Shown here: positions 7,416 through 15,912 of the stretch, in pieces
Position numbering within the stretch: the first letter of the stretch is position 1
Layout: each line of letters starts with the position of its first letter
DNA from: Stutzerimonas xanthomarina DSM 18231
Lineage (GTDB): Bacteria > Pseudomonadota > Gammaproteobacteria > Pseudomonadales > Pseudomonadaceae
Length of the DNA: 64,000 bases
Reading direction: 5' to 3'
Assembly (NCBI RefSeq): GCF_900129835.1
Contig: NZ_FQXA01000002.1
Coordinates: forward strand, 434,001-498,000
The notes under the pieces: generated by a model
Seen by the model: only the letters and a program-made list of their open reading frames with translations
What the model was told of the DNA's origin: nothing
Databases searched by the model: none
Made by a program: the position numbers and the translations under genes

Positions 7416-8324
7416 TCAGTTCTTGCGATAGGCCAGCAGGACAACGCCACCCACCACGATAAAGCCGCCCAGTATTTGCAGCGGGGCAAGCAACTGGCCA
7501 AGCACTAACCAGCCAAGCAGCATGCCGGCCACCGGCTCGATGTTCATGACCGGAGCGTTGCGCGCGATGTTCAACCGCGGCATGCAGATAAAGAGCGTAG
7601 AGAAGGCCGCTCCATACAGAAGCACCAGACAACCCAGCGCGACCCAGCCGGCGGTTGCGCTGGGCAGGCCTAGCCCTCCCGGAATCAGACCGCTTGCCCC
7701 GAGCAGGGCAGAGGTACCGAAAACCATAACCAGCGTCAGCATGCTACGGACTGAACCGGCCATGCCCGACAGCTTGTGCTCAGTGATCCACAGCGCCAGC
7801 GCGAACACCGCTGCCGCGGTTAGGCCGTACAGAATCCCAGCTATCCATTGACCATCAGGCGCCTCACTGCTGATCAGCCGTGTCGGGACATCGAGCACAA
7901 GCACCAGGCCGACCAGAATCAAACCCATGATCGCCGCCGCCTGGCGAGTTGGTCGTGGGCCGCCGAGTGCCCAGCTCAGCAGCGCGAGCAGTATGGGTGA
8001 GAGATTCACCACCAGCAGGGCCAACGCAACGGGAATACGCGCTACCGCCGAGTAGATGCAAAAGCTCTGGATCGCGATCAGCAGCCCAAGAAGGATCTGC
8101 CAACCCCACGTAGCAGCGCTCAAGCGCAAGGATTCGCGCCGCCAGAATACGAGTGCGACCAGAGCCAGCAGCGTTACCCCGGCGCGGAAGAGCATGGCCA
8201 GCAACAGGCCGGTGTCGTGATCGAAGGCAATCCGCGCGGCGATATGGTTGGCTGCGAACGAGCAAGCCACGGTCGCGAGAACCAATACAGCAATGTGACG
8301 TGGAAATGGGGCGGTAGTTTGCAT
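7416..8324 (-). CDS. DMT-superfamily EamA transporter
   Basis: This 302-residue protein has about ten hydrophobic helices in two repeated EamA halves, for example GLLLAMLFRAGVTLLALVAL and PVAGMLLGWLVLGQLL at the second repeat. Family members export or import small metabolites across the inner membrane and substrates cannot be predicted from sequence. It is monocistronic, convergent with the GntR gene and ends 125 bases from it. None of the shared operator sites lies upstream, so it may not belong to the sugar-acid regulon. Confidence 0.85.
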   Translation of the reverse strand: MQTTAPFPRHIAVLVLATVACSFAANHIAARIAFDHDTGLLLAMLFRAGVTLLALVALVFWRRESLRLSAATWGWQILLGLLIAIQSFCIYSAVARIPVALALLVVNLSPILLALLSWALGGPRPTRQAAAIMGLILVGLVLVLDVPTRLISSEAPDGQWIAGILYGLTAAAVFALALWITEHKLSGMAGSVRSMLTLVMVFGTSALLGASGLIPGGLGLPSATAGWVALGCLVLLYGAAFSTLFICMPRLNIARNAPVMNIEPVAGMLLGWLVLGQLLAPLQILGGFIVVGGVVLLAYRKN

Positions 8325-8403
8325 CGGGTCAATCCTGTCCTAAGCAGCATCACTATGTTCGAGCGCCGTCTGCAATGAGCAGTGGCAGTTCGAGCCTGTG
8401 AGC

Positions 8404-8428
8404 AAAAACGCCGCCCGGGTGGGCGGCG
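8404..8428 (-). terminator. Terminator of the udh-uxuL-dctPQM operon
   Basis: On the reverse strand CGCCGCCC, loop ACCC and GGGCGGCG are followed by five U residues. It lies 25 bases beyond the dctM stop. Confidence 0.85.
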
Positions 8429-8452
8429 TCGGTGGTCTTGCGGAAAAGGCTG

Positions 8453-9733
8453 TTAGAGCACCATGCTGGGCAGCCAGAGGGAGATCGCGGGAATGTAGGT
8501 TACCGCAAGCAGCACCGTGAACAGCGCAAGGTAGAAGGGCAGCAGTGCCTTGACCGTGTTCTCGATGGTGACCTTGCCGATTGCCGCGCCGACGAAGAGT
8601 ACCGCGCCTACCGGTGGTGTGATCAGCCCGATGCCCAGGTTAACCAGCATGATCATGCCGAAATGCACAGGGTCTACACCAATACCGGTAATGACAGGCA
8701 TCAGAATCGGCGTGAGGATCAGGATCAGCGGTGCCATGTCCATCAGGGTGCCAAGGACCAGCAACATCATGTTGATGCACATGAGGATCACATAGCGATT
8801 GTCCGACAGTGTCAGGAACATCGTGGTGATCTTCGACGGGATCTGCATCAGCGTCATGATGTAGCCGAAGCTGGCGGCGAATGCGATCAGGATCATCACC
8901 ACCGAGAGGGTACGAACGGTGCGGTGCAGCAGTTTTGGCAGCTCGCGCCACTTGTAGTCACGGTAGATGAACATGGTGACGAAGAAGGCCCACACCACGG
9001 CGATGGATGCCGATTCCGTCGCCGTGAACACGCCAGACAGAATACCGCCCAGGATGATGACCATAGTCATCAGGCCCCACAGCGCTTCAACACATATCTT
9101 CAACGCTTGCTTGAGTGGGACGACTTCCCCCTTGGGGTAGTTGCGAACCCGAGCGAAGATCAGACACATGGTCATCATCACGGCGCTGAGCAGCAAACCA
9201 GGACCGATACCAGCAATGAACAGTGACGAGATCGAAACGGTGCCTCCGGCAGCCAGCGAATACAGCACCGAGTTGTGGCTGGGTGGAGTCAACAGCGCCT
9301 GGACTGAACCACTGACCGTTACGGCCGTAGAAAACTCGCGAGGGTAGCCCTTCTTCTCCATTTCAGGGATCAGCACCGAACCTACCGAAGCAGTGTCCGC
9401 CAGTGACGAGCCGGAGATCGCGCCGAAAAAGGTCGACGCCATGATGTTCACCAGCGAGAGACCGCCGCGCACGAAGCCGACCAGCACCGCAGCGAACGCC
9501 ACTAGCCGCCGGGACATTCCGCCCTCGGCCATGATCGCACCGGCCAACACGAAGAACGGAATCGCGAGTAGGGAGAACTTGTTGACGCCGCCGGCGACCT
9601 GGATCATCACCGCATCGAACGGGATATCAATCCACCAGGCGCCGATCAGCGCTGACATGCCCAGTGCGTAAGCCACTGGCATCCGCAGGAGAAAGAGTAC
9701 GGCAAAGCTGCCGAGTAGAATCAGCGCGTCCAT
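8453..9733 (-). CDS. dctM: TRAP transporter large permease (DctM type)
   Basis: A 426-residue, highly hydrophobic protein of the usual length for DctM, with about twelve membrane segments and the family patterns PFFVLAGAIMAEGG near the N-terminus and GLITPPVGAVLFVGAAIG near the C-terminus. It is the sodium-coupled transport subunit that takes solute from the periplasmic binding protein. Its start touches the dctQ stop with no gap, so the two membrane subunits are coupled. It is the last gene of an operon that starts with uronate dehydrogenase, so the substrate is probably galacturonate or glucuronate. No dedicated regulator such as DctBD is adjacent. Confidence 0.93.
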   Translation of the reverse strand: MDALILLGSFAVLFLLRMPVAYALGMSALIGAWWIDIPFDAVMIQVAGGVNKFSLLAIPFFVLAGAIMAEGGMSRRLVAFAAVLVGFVRGGLSLVNIMASTFFGAISGSSLADTASVGSVLIPEMEKKGYPREFSTAVTVSGSVQALLTPPSHNSVLYSLAAGGTVSISSLFIAGIGPGLLLSAVMMTMCLIFARVRNYPKGEVVPLKQALKICVEALWGLMTMVIILGGILSGVFTATESASIAVVWAFFVTMFIYRDYKWRELPKLLHRTVRTLSVVMILIAFAASFGYIMTLMQIPSKITTMFLTLSDNRYVILMCINMMLLVLGTLMDMAPLILILTPILMPVITGIGVDPVHFGMIMLVNLGIGLITPPVGAVLFVGAAIGKVTIENTVKALLPFYLALFTVLLAVTYIPAISLWLPSMVL

Positions 9734-10261
9734 TTACGCAGCCTCCTTGCTGTCTTCAACCAGCTCGTAATTGACCGCTCGCCGATGGCTTTGGTCGCCG
9801 AAGATAGTGCGTTCGATGACAAACAACAGCGTGATAGCGCCGCCGATTGGGATCGGGGAATAGGTAATGCCAACGCGAAGGGTCGGCAGCGTGCTCATGA
9901 ATTGATTCCAGGTTGCAACGCAGAGTTTGATGCCCCAGATAGTCATGAACAGACAGATGATACCCATCAGAATCTGTACCAGCAGCTCGATGTGACGGTG
10001 CAGATGCTGTGGTAAGCGATCGGTGAACATGCTCACCGCCATATGCGCGCCAGCTCGGTAGCTTGCCGCCGCACCAAGAAAGGTAAAGATCACCATAAGC
10101 AGGATGGCTACGGGTTCAGGCCAGCCACCGCCAGAGCCCAGCACGTAGCGCGCGAAGATCCCCCAGGGGATGATCATGGACATGACCACGATGGCCAGAC
10201 CCGCGACCCAAACACAGGTCATGTAGATCGCGTCGTTGACGCGCAGCAGCGTGTTTTTCAT
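9734..10261 (-). CDS. dctQ: TRAP transporter small permease (DctQ type)
   Basis: A 175-residue protein with four hydrophobic segments and the DctQ hallmark of a conserved Trp/Arg-rich stretch (IPWGIFARYVLGSGGGWPEP) after the first helix. It scaffolds the large permease in the inner membrane. It sits 66 bases after the binding-protein gene and abuts dctM. The order dctP-dctQ-dctM is the common TRAP arrangement. Confidence 0.92.
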   Translation of the reverse strand: MKNTLLRVNDAIYMTCVWVAGLAIVVMSMIIPWGIFARYVLGSGGGWPEPVAILLMVIFTFLGAAASYRAGAHMAVSMFTDRLPQHLHRHIELLVQILMGIICLFMTIWGIKLCVATWNQFMSTLPTLRVGITYSPIPIGGAITLLFVIERTIFGDQSHRRAVNYELVEDSKEAA

Positions 10262-10327
10262 CAGACTTCACCACAGGCGCGGCGGCGAGCGAAGCTCGTC
10301 GCCGCGAGGTTTTTCAGAGGGAACGAA

Positions 10328-11302
10328 TTACTGGACGGCTTCGATACGCTTGATCAGCTCGGCGTAAGGGGCGCCGTATTTCTCACGGACCGGGGCGGTG
10401 GCGTCGTAGAAGGGCTTCTTGTCGACTTCGATGAAGGTGACACCTTCTTCCTTGAGCTTGGCTTCGCTACTCGCAGTCTTTTCATCCCACAGCTTGCGCT
10501 CTTCAATCTGCGCTTCCTTGGCGTATTTCATGACGATTTCCTGCTGTTCCGGGGTGAGCTTGTTCCAGGTCGTCTTCGACATCACGATCGGCTCAGGCAG
10601 GATCAGGTGACCGGTCAGCGAGTAGTTCTTCGCAGCGCGGAAGTGGTTGTGCTCGAGCATGGTTGGCGGATTGTTCTCGGCGCCATCGACCACACCAGTC
10701 TGCAGCGCACTGAAGATCTCGCCGGTATTCATCGCTACGCCCTGGGCTCCCATGGCGTTCAGCGTATCGATGAACAATGGGTTACCCATCACGCGGATTT
10801 TCATGCCCTTGAGGTCTTCAAGGTTGCGCACGGGCTCCTTGGTGTAGAGGTTGCGCACGCCACCGTCCATCCAAGCCAAACCGACCATGTTGAAATCGGA
10901 GTTGGTGATCTTGTCGAGAATTTCCTGGCCGATTTCGCCATCGATAACCTTACGCATGTGTTCATGATCGCGGAACACGAAGGGCATGTTGAAGGCGTTG
11001 ACATCCGGTACGACCGGGCCAAGCGTACCCAGGCTGACGCGGGTCATCTGCACCGCACCGAGCTGCACCTGCTCGACGACTTCTTTCTCCGAACCCAGCA
11101 CGCCGCCCGAGAACATGCGGAACTTGAGTTCGCCATCGGTGGCTTCTTCGATGTTCTTGCCCATGTTTTCCTGAGCGACGACGGTCGGGTAGCCGGCCGG
11201 GTGAACCTCGGCGATCTTCAGGGTCATGGCCGCATGTGCCGTGCTGGAAAGACAGAAGGCGAGAGGTAGGGCGGCGATGAGCAACTTGCGTTTGAAGTTC
11301 AT
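10328..11302 (-). CDS. dctP: TRAP transporter periplasmic binding protein, probably for uronates
   Basis: The start at 11302 gives a 324-residue precursor with a clear signal peptide (cut after STAHA, about residue 24) and a GGAGAT ribosome-binding site; an upstream in-frame start would place extra residues before the signal. The DctP fold is recognisable from the conserved KIRVMGNPLF segment, whose Arg salt-bridges the ligand carboxylate, and from DGAENNPPT, a pattern I associate with hexuronate-binding members. It delivers the ligand to DctQM. The uronate dehydrogenase and lactonase upstream in the same operon support glucuronate/galacturonate as ligand. A hexaric acid remains possible. Confidence 0.9.
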   Translation of the reverse strand: MNFKRKLLIAALPLAFCLSSTAHAAMTLKIAEVHPAGYPTVVAQENMGKNIEEATDGELKFRMFSGGVLGSEKEVVEQVQLGAVQMTRVSLGTLGPVVPDVNAFNMPFVFRDHEHMRKVIDGEIGQEILDKITNSDFNMVGLAWMDGGVRNLYTKEPVRNLEDLKGMKIRVMGNPLFIDTLNAMGAQGVAMNTGEIFSALQTGVVDGAENNPPTMLEHNHFRAAKNYSLTGHLILPEPIVMSKTTWNKLTPEQQEIVMKYAKEAQIEERKLWDEKTASSEAKLKEEGVTFIEVDKKPFYDATAPVREKYGAPYAELIKRIEAVQ

Positions 11303-11388
11303 GTGGATCTCCATCTTGTTGTTGTTGGTATACAGCGTTGCGAGCGTCAAGGCAGGGCAACTGTGGACCTGTCCTTGGTGGTGAAGCG

Positions 11389-12288
11389 TTAGCGGAAGCG
11401 CGGTTCCTCCAGCCCGGCGACGCCGGGTTGCAGGGCGAAGACACCGCCCGCCAATGGCTGATCGGAAAGATCACCGCCTGGGCGAATGGATGTGACGAAC
11501 AGGGTGTCCAGACGAGAGCCACCGAAGGCGCACATGGCTGGTTTCTTCACCGGCACTTGCAACGAGCGATCAAGGCGTCCGTCGGGGGTGAAACGATGAA
11601 TAAGGCCGGCGTCATTGCCGCAGATCCAGTAACAGCCATCGACATCCACCGCTGCGCCATCGGGACGGCCGGGATGCTGGTTCATGTCGACGAATAGCCG
11701 GCGATTGCTGGGCGTGCCGGTCGCTGTGTCGTAATCGAAGGCCCAGACGGCCTGCACGCTGGGGTGCGAGTCGGAAAGGTACATGGTGCGCCCGTCGGGG
11801 CTGAATCCAAGCCCGTTGGGTACGATGAAATCTTGCAGATGAGCCTCGAGCGATTCGCCTACAGTCGAGCCATCGATCCGGTACAGCGCGCCCGCCGGAG
11901 TTCCAGCGGCCATATCCATGACCATGGTGCCCGCCCAGAACCGGCCCTGGCGGTCGCAGCGTCCGTCATTGAATCGCATGTTGCCTGCGCCATGCTGGAC
12001 GCCAGCAAGGCGGGTAGTGCTGAGTGTGCCGTCGCTCTGCGGGGCGACATCGAAAATGCCGTCCTCCATACCGGCAACCCAACGATTGGCGTCACCTTCG
12101 CGGCGAGCGATACAGGCAATCATTTGATCGCCCGTCCAGCGTGTTACGCAAGCATCGGAACTCTTCCAGCGAAGCAGCTGCTTGTTGGGTATGTCGACCC
12201 AATAGAGCGCCTGCTCGGAGGCCACCCAGACCGGGCTCTCGCCCGTTGCGTTCTGTGCATCGACTATGAGTTCTGCTGAATTTGCCAT
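11389..12288 (-). CDS. uxuL: SMP-30/gluconolactonase-family uronolactonase
   Basis: A 299-residue six-bladed propeller lactonase. Metal-site signatures are TGESPVW near the N-terminus (Glu), MRFNDGRCDRQGRFWAGT, PNGLGFSPDG (Asn) and YLSDSHP (Asp). Uronate dehydrogenase produces aldaro-lactones, and family members such as UxuL open these to galactarate or glucarate. The position directly after udh (37 bases) supports that role. I chose the ATG at 12288, preceded by AAGAGAA; a longer start would overlap udh. The symbol rests on context and family, not on a specificity residue I can point to. Confidence 0.8.
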   Translation of the reverse strand: MANSAELIVDAQNATGESPVWVASEQALYWVDIPNKQLLRWKSSDACVTRWTGDQMIACIARREGDANRWVAGMEDGIFDVAPQSDGTLSTTRLAGVQHGAGNMRFNDGRCDRQGRFWAGTMVMDMAAGTPAGALYRIDGSTVGESLEAHLQDFIVPNGLGFSPDGRTMYLSDSHPSVQAVWAFDYDTATGTPSNRRLFVDMNQHPGRPDGAAVDVDGCYWICGNDAGLIHRFTPDGRLDRSLQVPVKKPAMCAFGGSRLDTLFVTSIRPGGDLSDQPLAGGVFALQPGVAGLEEPRFR

Positions 12289-12325
12289 GGCGATTCTCTT
12301 TGTTGTTTTCGCGGCGTGGCGGGAA

Positions 12326-13150
12326 TCAGTCGTCGAACGGACCTGCTTCGCAGAAGGCGCCACCCTGATAGATCAGGGCCGGATCATTGGGCGCATAGGG
12401 CGGTTGCTGTTCAATCTTTTCGCGGAACACTTCGGAGGTGTCCTGCGGCTCGAAGCCGAGCTGCGCAGCCATATGGTTGTCCCACCACTGGTCGCGGTTC
12501 GCCGAGGCGCCGTAAACAACCGTGTGCTTCACGTTCGGAGTGAACAGCGAGCGCTCGATCAGGTTGGTCAGGTCGCGATAGCTGAGGTAGGTCGCCATCA
12601 TTCGGCGGTTGAGTGGCTCTGGAAAGGATGAGCCGATACGGATGCTGACGGTCTCGATACCGTAGCGATCGTAATAGAAGCTTGCCATGTCCTCGCCATA
12701 GGATTTGGACAGGCCGTAATAGCTGTCGGGACGACGCGGGGCGCTGGCGTCTATGGTTTCGGTCTGCTTGTGGAAACCGATGACATGGTTGGAGCTAGCG
12801 AAGACCACACGCTTGATGCCGTGCTTGCGTGCTGCTTCGTAGATATGAAATACGCCGCGGATATTGCCATCGAGAACTTCTTCGAAAGGACGCTCTACCG
12901 AGACGCCACCGAAATGCACGATCACATCGACACCTTCGCAGAGGGTGTGTACAGCGGCTTTGTCGGCAAGATTGCACTGCACCACTTCTTCATGATCGCC
13001 GGCGGGAGCATCCATCGGGGCGATATCGGAGAGGCGGATGATCCTGGCGTAGGGGCGCAGCGTTTCACGTAATACCTTGCCCAATCCTCCTGCAGCGCCT
13101 GTCAGCAGGAGGCGGTTGAAGGGTGTGGGAGCGGTCGTCGTGTTTGTCAT
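12326..13150 (-). CDS. udh: Uronate dehydrogenase
   Basis: This 274-residue short-chain/extended SDR protein oxidises D-galacturonate or D-glucuronate with NAD+ to the aldaro-lactone, the first step of the oxidative uronate route. It has the nucleotide-binding TGAAGGLG near residue 17, an HFGGVS segment, FASSNHVIGF and the catalytic YYGLSK (Tyr and Lys), all as in characterised pseudomonad Udh enzymes of about 275 residues. It heads the operon udh-lactonase-dctP-dctQ-dctM. A promoter with the shared operator motif lies 38-88 bases upstream. Confidence is high because length and motifs match the Pseudomonas enzyme throughout. Confidence 0.94.
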   Translation of the reverse strand: MTNTTTAPTPFNRLLLTGAAGGLGKVLRETLRPYARIIRLSDIAPMDAPAGDHEEVVQCNLADKAAVHTLCEGVDVIVHFGGVSVERPFEEVLDGNIRGVFHIYEAARKHGIKRVVFASSNHVIGFHKQTETIDASAPRRPDSYYGLSKSYGEDMASFYYDRYGIETVSIRIGSSFPEPLNRRMMATYLSYRDLTNLIERSLFTPNVKHTVVYGASANRDQWWDNHMAAQLGFEPQDTSEVFREKIEQQPPYAPNDPALIYQGGAFCEAGPFDD

Positions 13151-13187
13151 TGAGGTCTGCCCATCGCTTATTTTTTTGATGTCATCG

Positions 13188-13238
13188 GTTGTCAGATGAC
13201 TTGGTTCGATTATTTCTGCCGATCAGCAATCTTGTCAA
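13188..13238 (-). promoter_or_regulatory. udh promoter with operator site A
   Basis: On the reverse strand TTGACA (13233-13238) and AATAAT (13209-13214) are 18 bases apart. The motif copy on the plus strand, GTTGTCAGATGAC (13188-13200), starts eight bases beyond the -10, over the predicted transcription start. A FadR-type repressor bound there would block the udh operon. Confidence 0.65.
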
Positions 13239-13504
13239 CCCGCCCGCCTGATCTTTTTCATGTAATGGCATTGCCCGATGGGCTGTTGAAATCAGCGCGA
13301 AGTACTCGATCAATGCCTTGCTTTGCCTGGGTTACGGGCTGATTGAACGCCACTTCGGACATCAAACTAATGGGCAAGACGATGCAATCACATACCACTA
13401 ATGTCGAATGCCGGATCCGCACGATGGCTGAAGCGCCAAGGCGGTGGTCTCTCGACCGGTTGTATGACGACAGCTGCAACCGCTCTGCGACTCGGCGAAC
13501 CCGA

Positions 13505-13538
13505 GCAAGGGCAAGGGCAAGGGCAAGGGCAAGGGCAA
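13505..13538 (+). repeat. GGGCAA hexanucleotide tandem repeat
   Basis: Five perfect GGGCAA units (13509-13538) preceded by a partial unit. It is not inside a convincing gene. Copy number may vary by slippage. Confidence 0.9.
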
Positions 13539-13744
13539 CAATGGGGACCAAGCAACGGCGGCCGCGCCTTGCGAAGCATCAAACCTGGTACGAGCACTTG
13601 GAATGGTCGAGTCAGCCTTCAATGAGCGCTTGAGGATACGCGACGGGAAGAGGATCGTCCCAAACCGAGCGGACCTGGGTTCAGCCTGAACATCAGATAG
13701 CGAGCTGGCTGTAGACCAAAGTAAGCATGCGCGCCTGAACGAGA

Positions 13745-13766
13745 GACCGCGCCCTCGGGCGCGGTC
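13745..13766. terminator. Strong GC hairpin downstream of tctA
   Basis: GACCGCGCC pairs with GGCGCGGTC around CTCG. The U-tract is weak on both strands. It lies 53 bases past the tctA stop on the reverse strand, so it probably ends the gudD-tctCBA transcript. Confidence 0.6.
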
Positions 13767-13818
13767 TTGATATCGCTGCAGTAGTCAAAGCCTACCGTCT
13801 CCGCTAGGCGCAGCTGAC

Positions 13819-15339
13819 TCAGGTTTCCTGCAGCCTGGCCGCAGTATTTTTTCGGCTACGTACCGCGCTGAACAGGTGCCAGGCCACAGAAGCGAGCGCC
13901 AGGAACAGGAAAGTCGCGGAAATAGGATTGGCGAGAAAGCCCATGAAGTTGCCGTCTGACAACATCAGGCCACGCCGCAGATTCGTTTCAGCCATTGGCC
14001 CCAGGATGAAACCGATGATGAACGGGGCGGCTGGCATCCCGCCCTTGACGAAGCCATAGCCGATCAAGCCGAACAGCAGGATTGTCCAGACGTCGAACAC
14101 GCGACTGCTCAGACCGAACGCACCCACGACGCACAGCACCAGGATAATCGGTAGCAAGATGTGTTTGGGCACGGCCAGCAGCTTGATGAAGATGCGCAGG
14201 CCATAAAATTCCAGAACCAGCATCATCACCGAGGCGAGAATCAGCGCCGCGAAGATGGTGTACACCAACGCGCCCTGGCTGATGAACAACAGCGGGCCAG
14301 GCTGGATGCCATGGATCATGAAGCCACCGAGGAGAATCGCGGTCACGGTGTCGCCGGGAATGCCGAGGGTCATCAGCGGAATCATGGCACTGCCGATACC
14401 CGCATTGTTGGCGGTTTCGCTGGCCACCACACCGTCTACCGCACCCTTGCCGAACTGCTCAGGATGTTTGGAGCGCTTTTTGGCGATGATGTAGGACACG
14501 ATGTTCGAGGTACCTGCACCGATGCCCGGCAAGATGCCAATCCCGATACCGATCAGCGCAGAGCGAAACGCGTTGGGGATCTGCCCGAAGAACTCTTTGA
14601 GCGAAAAACCAAAGCCTTTCACGCCCTTCATGCTCACCGAGGCGATCTTGCTTTTGTGTGCGGCTCTGCCGGTCTCGGCGATCTTGATCACTTCCGCGAC
14701 GGCGAACATGCCGATCATCACCGTCAACATCGCAAATCCACCGTTGAGGTTCGGCGAATCGAATGTGAAGCGGCGGATGGCGTCCACCGGGGCGATACCC
14801 ACGGTCGAGAACGCAAAACCAAGCGTGCCAGCGTAGATGCCTTTAAGCAGCGAGCCGGCGGACAGCGTGGCGATCAGCGTCAGGGAAAAGATCGCGATGG
14901 AAAAGTATTCATGCGGCCCGAAGCGCAAGGCAATCTTGGCCAAGGACGGCGCAATGGACATCAGTGCGACGATGCTGAAGATGGTACCGAGGAACGAGAA
15001 CACCACACCGACGCCCAACGCCTTGAGGCCTTCTCCTTTCTCCATCATCGGCCCGCCGTCAAAGGTCGTGGCGATGGAGGCGGGCGTGCCGGGGATCTTG
15101 AGCAGAATGGCGGAGATCAGCCCTCCGGAGGTCGCACCGATAAACAACGCGACCAACAATGAAAGCCCGGCGGCGGGGCCCATGGTGTAAGTCAACGGCA
15201 AACACAGGGCGATCGCCATGGTCGCCGATAGACCGGGGACTGCACCAAAGACGATGCCGACCGCTACGCCAAGGGTGATCAGTATGAATATGTAGGGCGA
15301 GAAAACCGCGCCAAAGCCGGCCTGCAGTAATTCGAACAT
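13819..15339 (-). CDS. tctA: Tripartite tricarboxylate-type transporter large permease TctA
   Basis: A 506-residue protein with about twelve membrane segments and TctA signatures: GAVPGLSATMAIALCLPLTY near the N-terminus, the repeated GILPGIGAGTSN at mid-protein and IPGDTVTAILLGGFMIHGI. It is the transport subunit of a secondary binding-protein-dependent system. It ends the operon gudD-tctC-tctB-tctA and lies nine bases after tctB. Because the operon starts with glucarate dehydratase, the likely substrate is glucarate or galactarate rather than citrate. Confidence 0.93.
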   Translation of the reverse strand: MFELLQAGFGAVFSPYIFILITLGVAVGIVFGAVPGLSATMAIALCLPLTYTMGPAAGLSLLVALFIGATSGGLISAILLKIPGTPASIATTFDGGPMMEKGEGLKALGVGVVFSFLGTIFSIVALMSIAPSLAKIALRFGPHEYFSIAIFSLTLIATLSAGSLLKGIYAGTLGFAFSTVGIAPVDAIRRFTFDSPNLNGGFAMLTVMIGMFAVAEVIKIAETGRAAHKSKIASVSMKGVKGFGFSLKEFFGQIPNAFRSALIGIGIGILPGIGAGTSNIVSYIIAKKRSKHPEQFGKGAVDGVVASETANNAGIGSAMIPLMTLGIPGDTVTAILLGGFMIHGIQPGPLLFISQGALVYTIFAALILASVMMLVLEFYGLRIFIKLLAVPKHILLPIILVLCVVGAFGLSSRVFDVWTILLFGLIGYGFVKGGMPAAPFIIGFILGPMAETNLRRGLMLSDGNFMGFLANPISATFLFLALASVAWHLFSAVRSRKNTAARLQET

Positions 15340-15348
15340 GGCCGCCTC

Positions 15349-15843
15349 CTAGATTTTCAGAAAGCCGGTCGGGAGCATCAGATCGAAGCCCTGCCGGAAG
15401 GTGAAGAAGATCAAAGCGGAGGTCACCACCGCGATGACGATGTAGGTGATGTGGTTGACCTTCTGCTCGCGCGGTGTGATGACGATGAACTGCGCGTACA
15501 GATAGAGCACAGTCATGATCGGAAAGCCGACCTTTTGCAGCAGAGCAACATAGACCGCGATCAATCCGAGCGTTTTGAATACCGTTGGATAGTCCGGCGG
15601 CGTTGCAGCCGATGGGTCAGCATCCGCATCCGCATCGGGATCAGCGGGAGGCTGGGTTGCCTTAGTCGCAGTCAGCAACTGCAGCGCGCCCAGCAGGCAC
15701 AGCCCAACGGATAGCACGTAGGGAACGGTGGAGGCGTCGATAAAACCTTTGCGCGGAAGATTGATCGTCAGGAACAGGTAGAACAGGCCGGCACCGAGCA
15801 TCAGGGCTCCGACCAGTAACTCCTTTCTCTTGTAGGTATCCAT
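15349..15843 (-). CDS. tctB: Tripartite tricarboxylate-type transporter small permease TctB
   Basis: A 164-residue membrane protein with four hydrophobic segments, fitting TctB. Between segments two and three it carries an Asp/Ala-rich linker (about residues 67-80) of alternating Asp and Ala encoded by repeated GCATCC-type units, longer than typical. It scaffolds TctA. It lies between tctC and tctA in one operon. Confidence 0.9.
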   Translation of the reverse strand: MDTYKRKELLVGALMLGAGLFYLFLTINLPRKGFIDASTVPYVLSVGLCLLGALQLLTATKATQPPADPDADADADPSAATPPDYPTVFKTLGLIAVYVALLQKVGFPIMTVLYLYAQFIVITPREQKVNHITYIVIAVVTSALIFFTFRQGFDLMLPTGFLKI

Positions 15844-15912
15844 GGGACTGCTCTCGATTCAGAGGGAAGGCTGCCGGGCGCAGCGGCTACGCCCGGCATC
15901 GTGCCGCGGGCG

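Larger units (their letters stand above)
13151..13818. other. 668-base intergenic region between udh and tctA
   Basis: It holds the udh promoter and operator (13188-13238), a hexanucleotide tandem repeat (13505-13538) and a strong hairpin (13745-13766). Several short overlapping frames between 13258 and 13633 translate the repeat into Arg-Ala, Gly-Gln or Pro-Cys strings. None has a convincing ribosome-binding site or recognisable product, so none is called. Confidence 0.5.

Noticed and set aside
8432-9226. Long plus-strand frame opposite the TRAP large permease
   Set aside because: His/Asp-rich composition typical of the antisense of a membrane gene; dctM is clear on the other strand.
10043-11269. 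A 408-codon plus-strand frame over dctP and dctQ
   Set aside because: Shadow of the two real genes in high-GC codon usage, with no recognisable domain.
13258-13633. Several short genes over the GGGCAA tract
   Set aside because: They exist in competing frames on both strands, translate the repeat into simple strings and lack ribosome-binding sites or homology.
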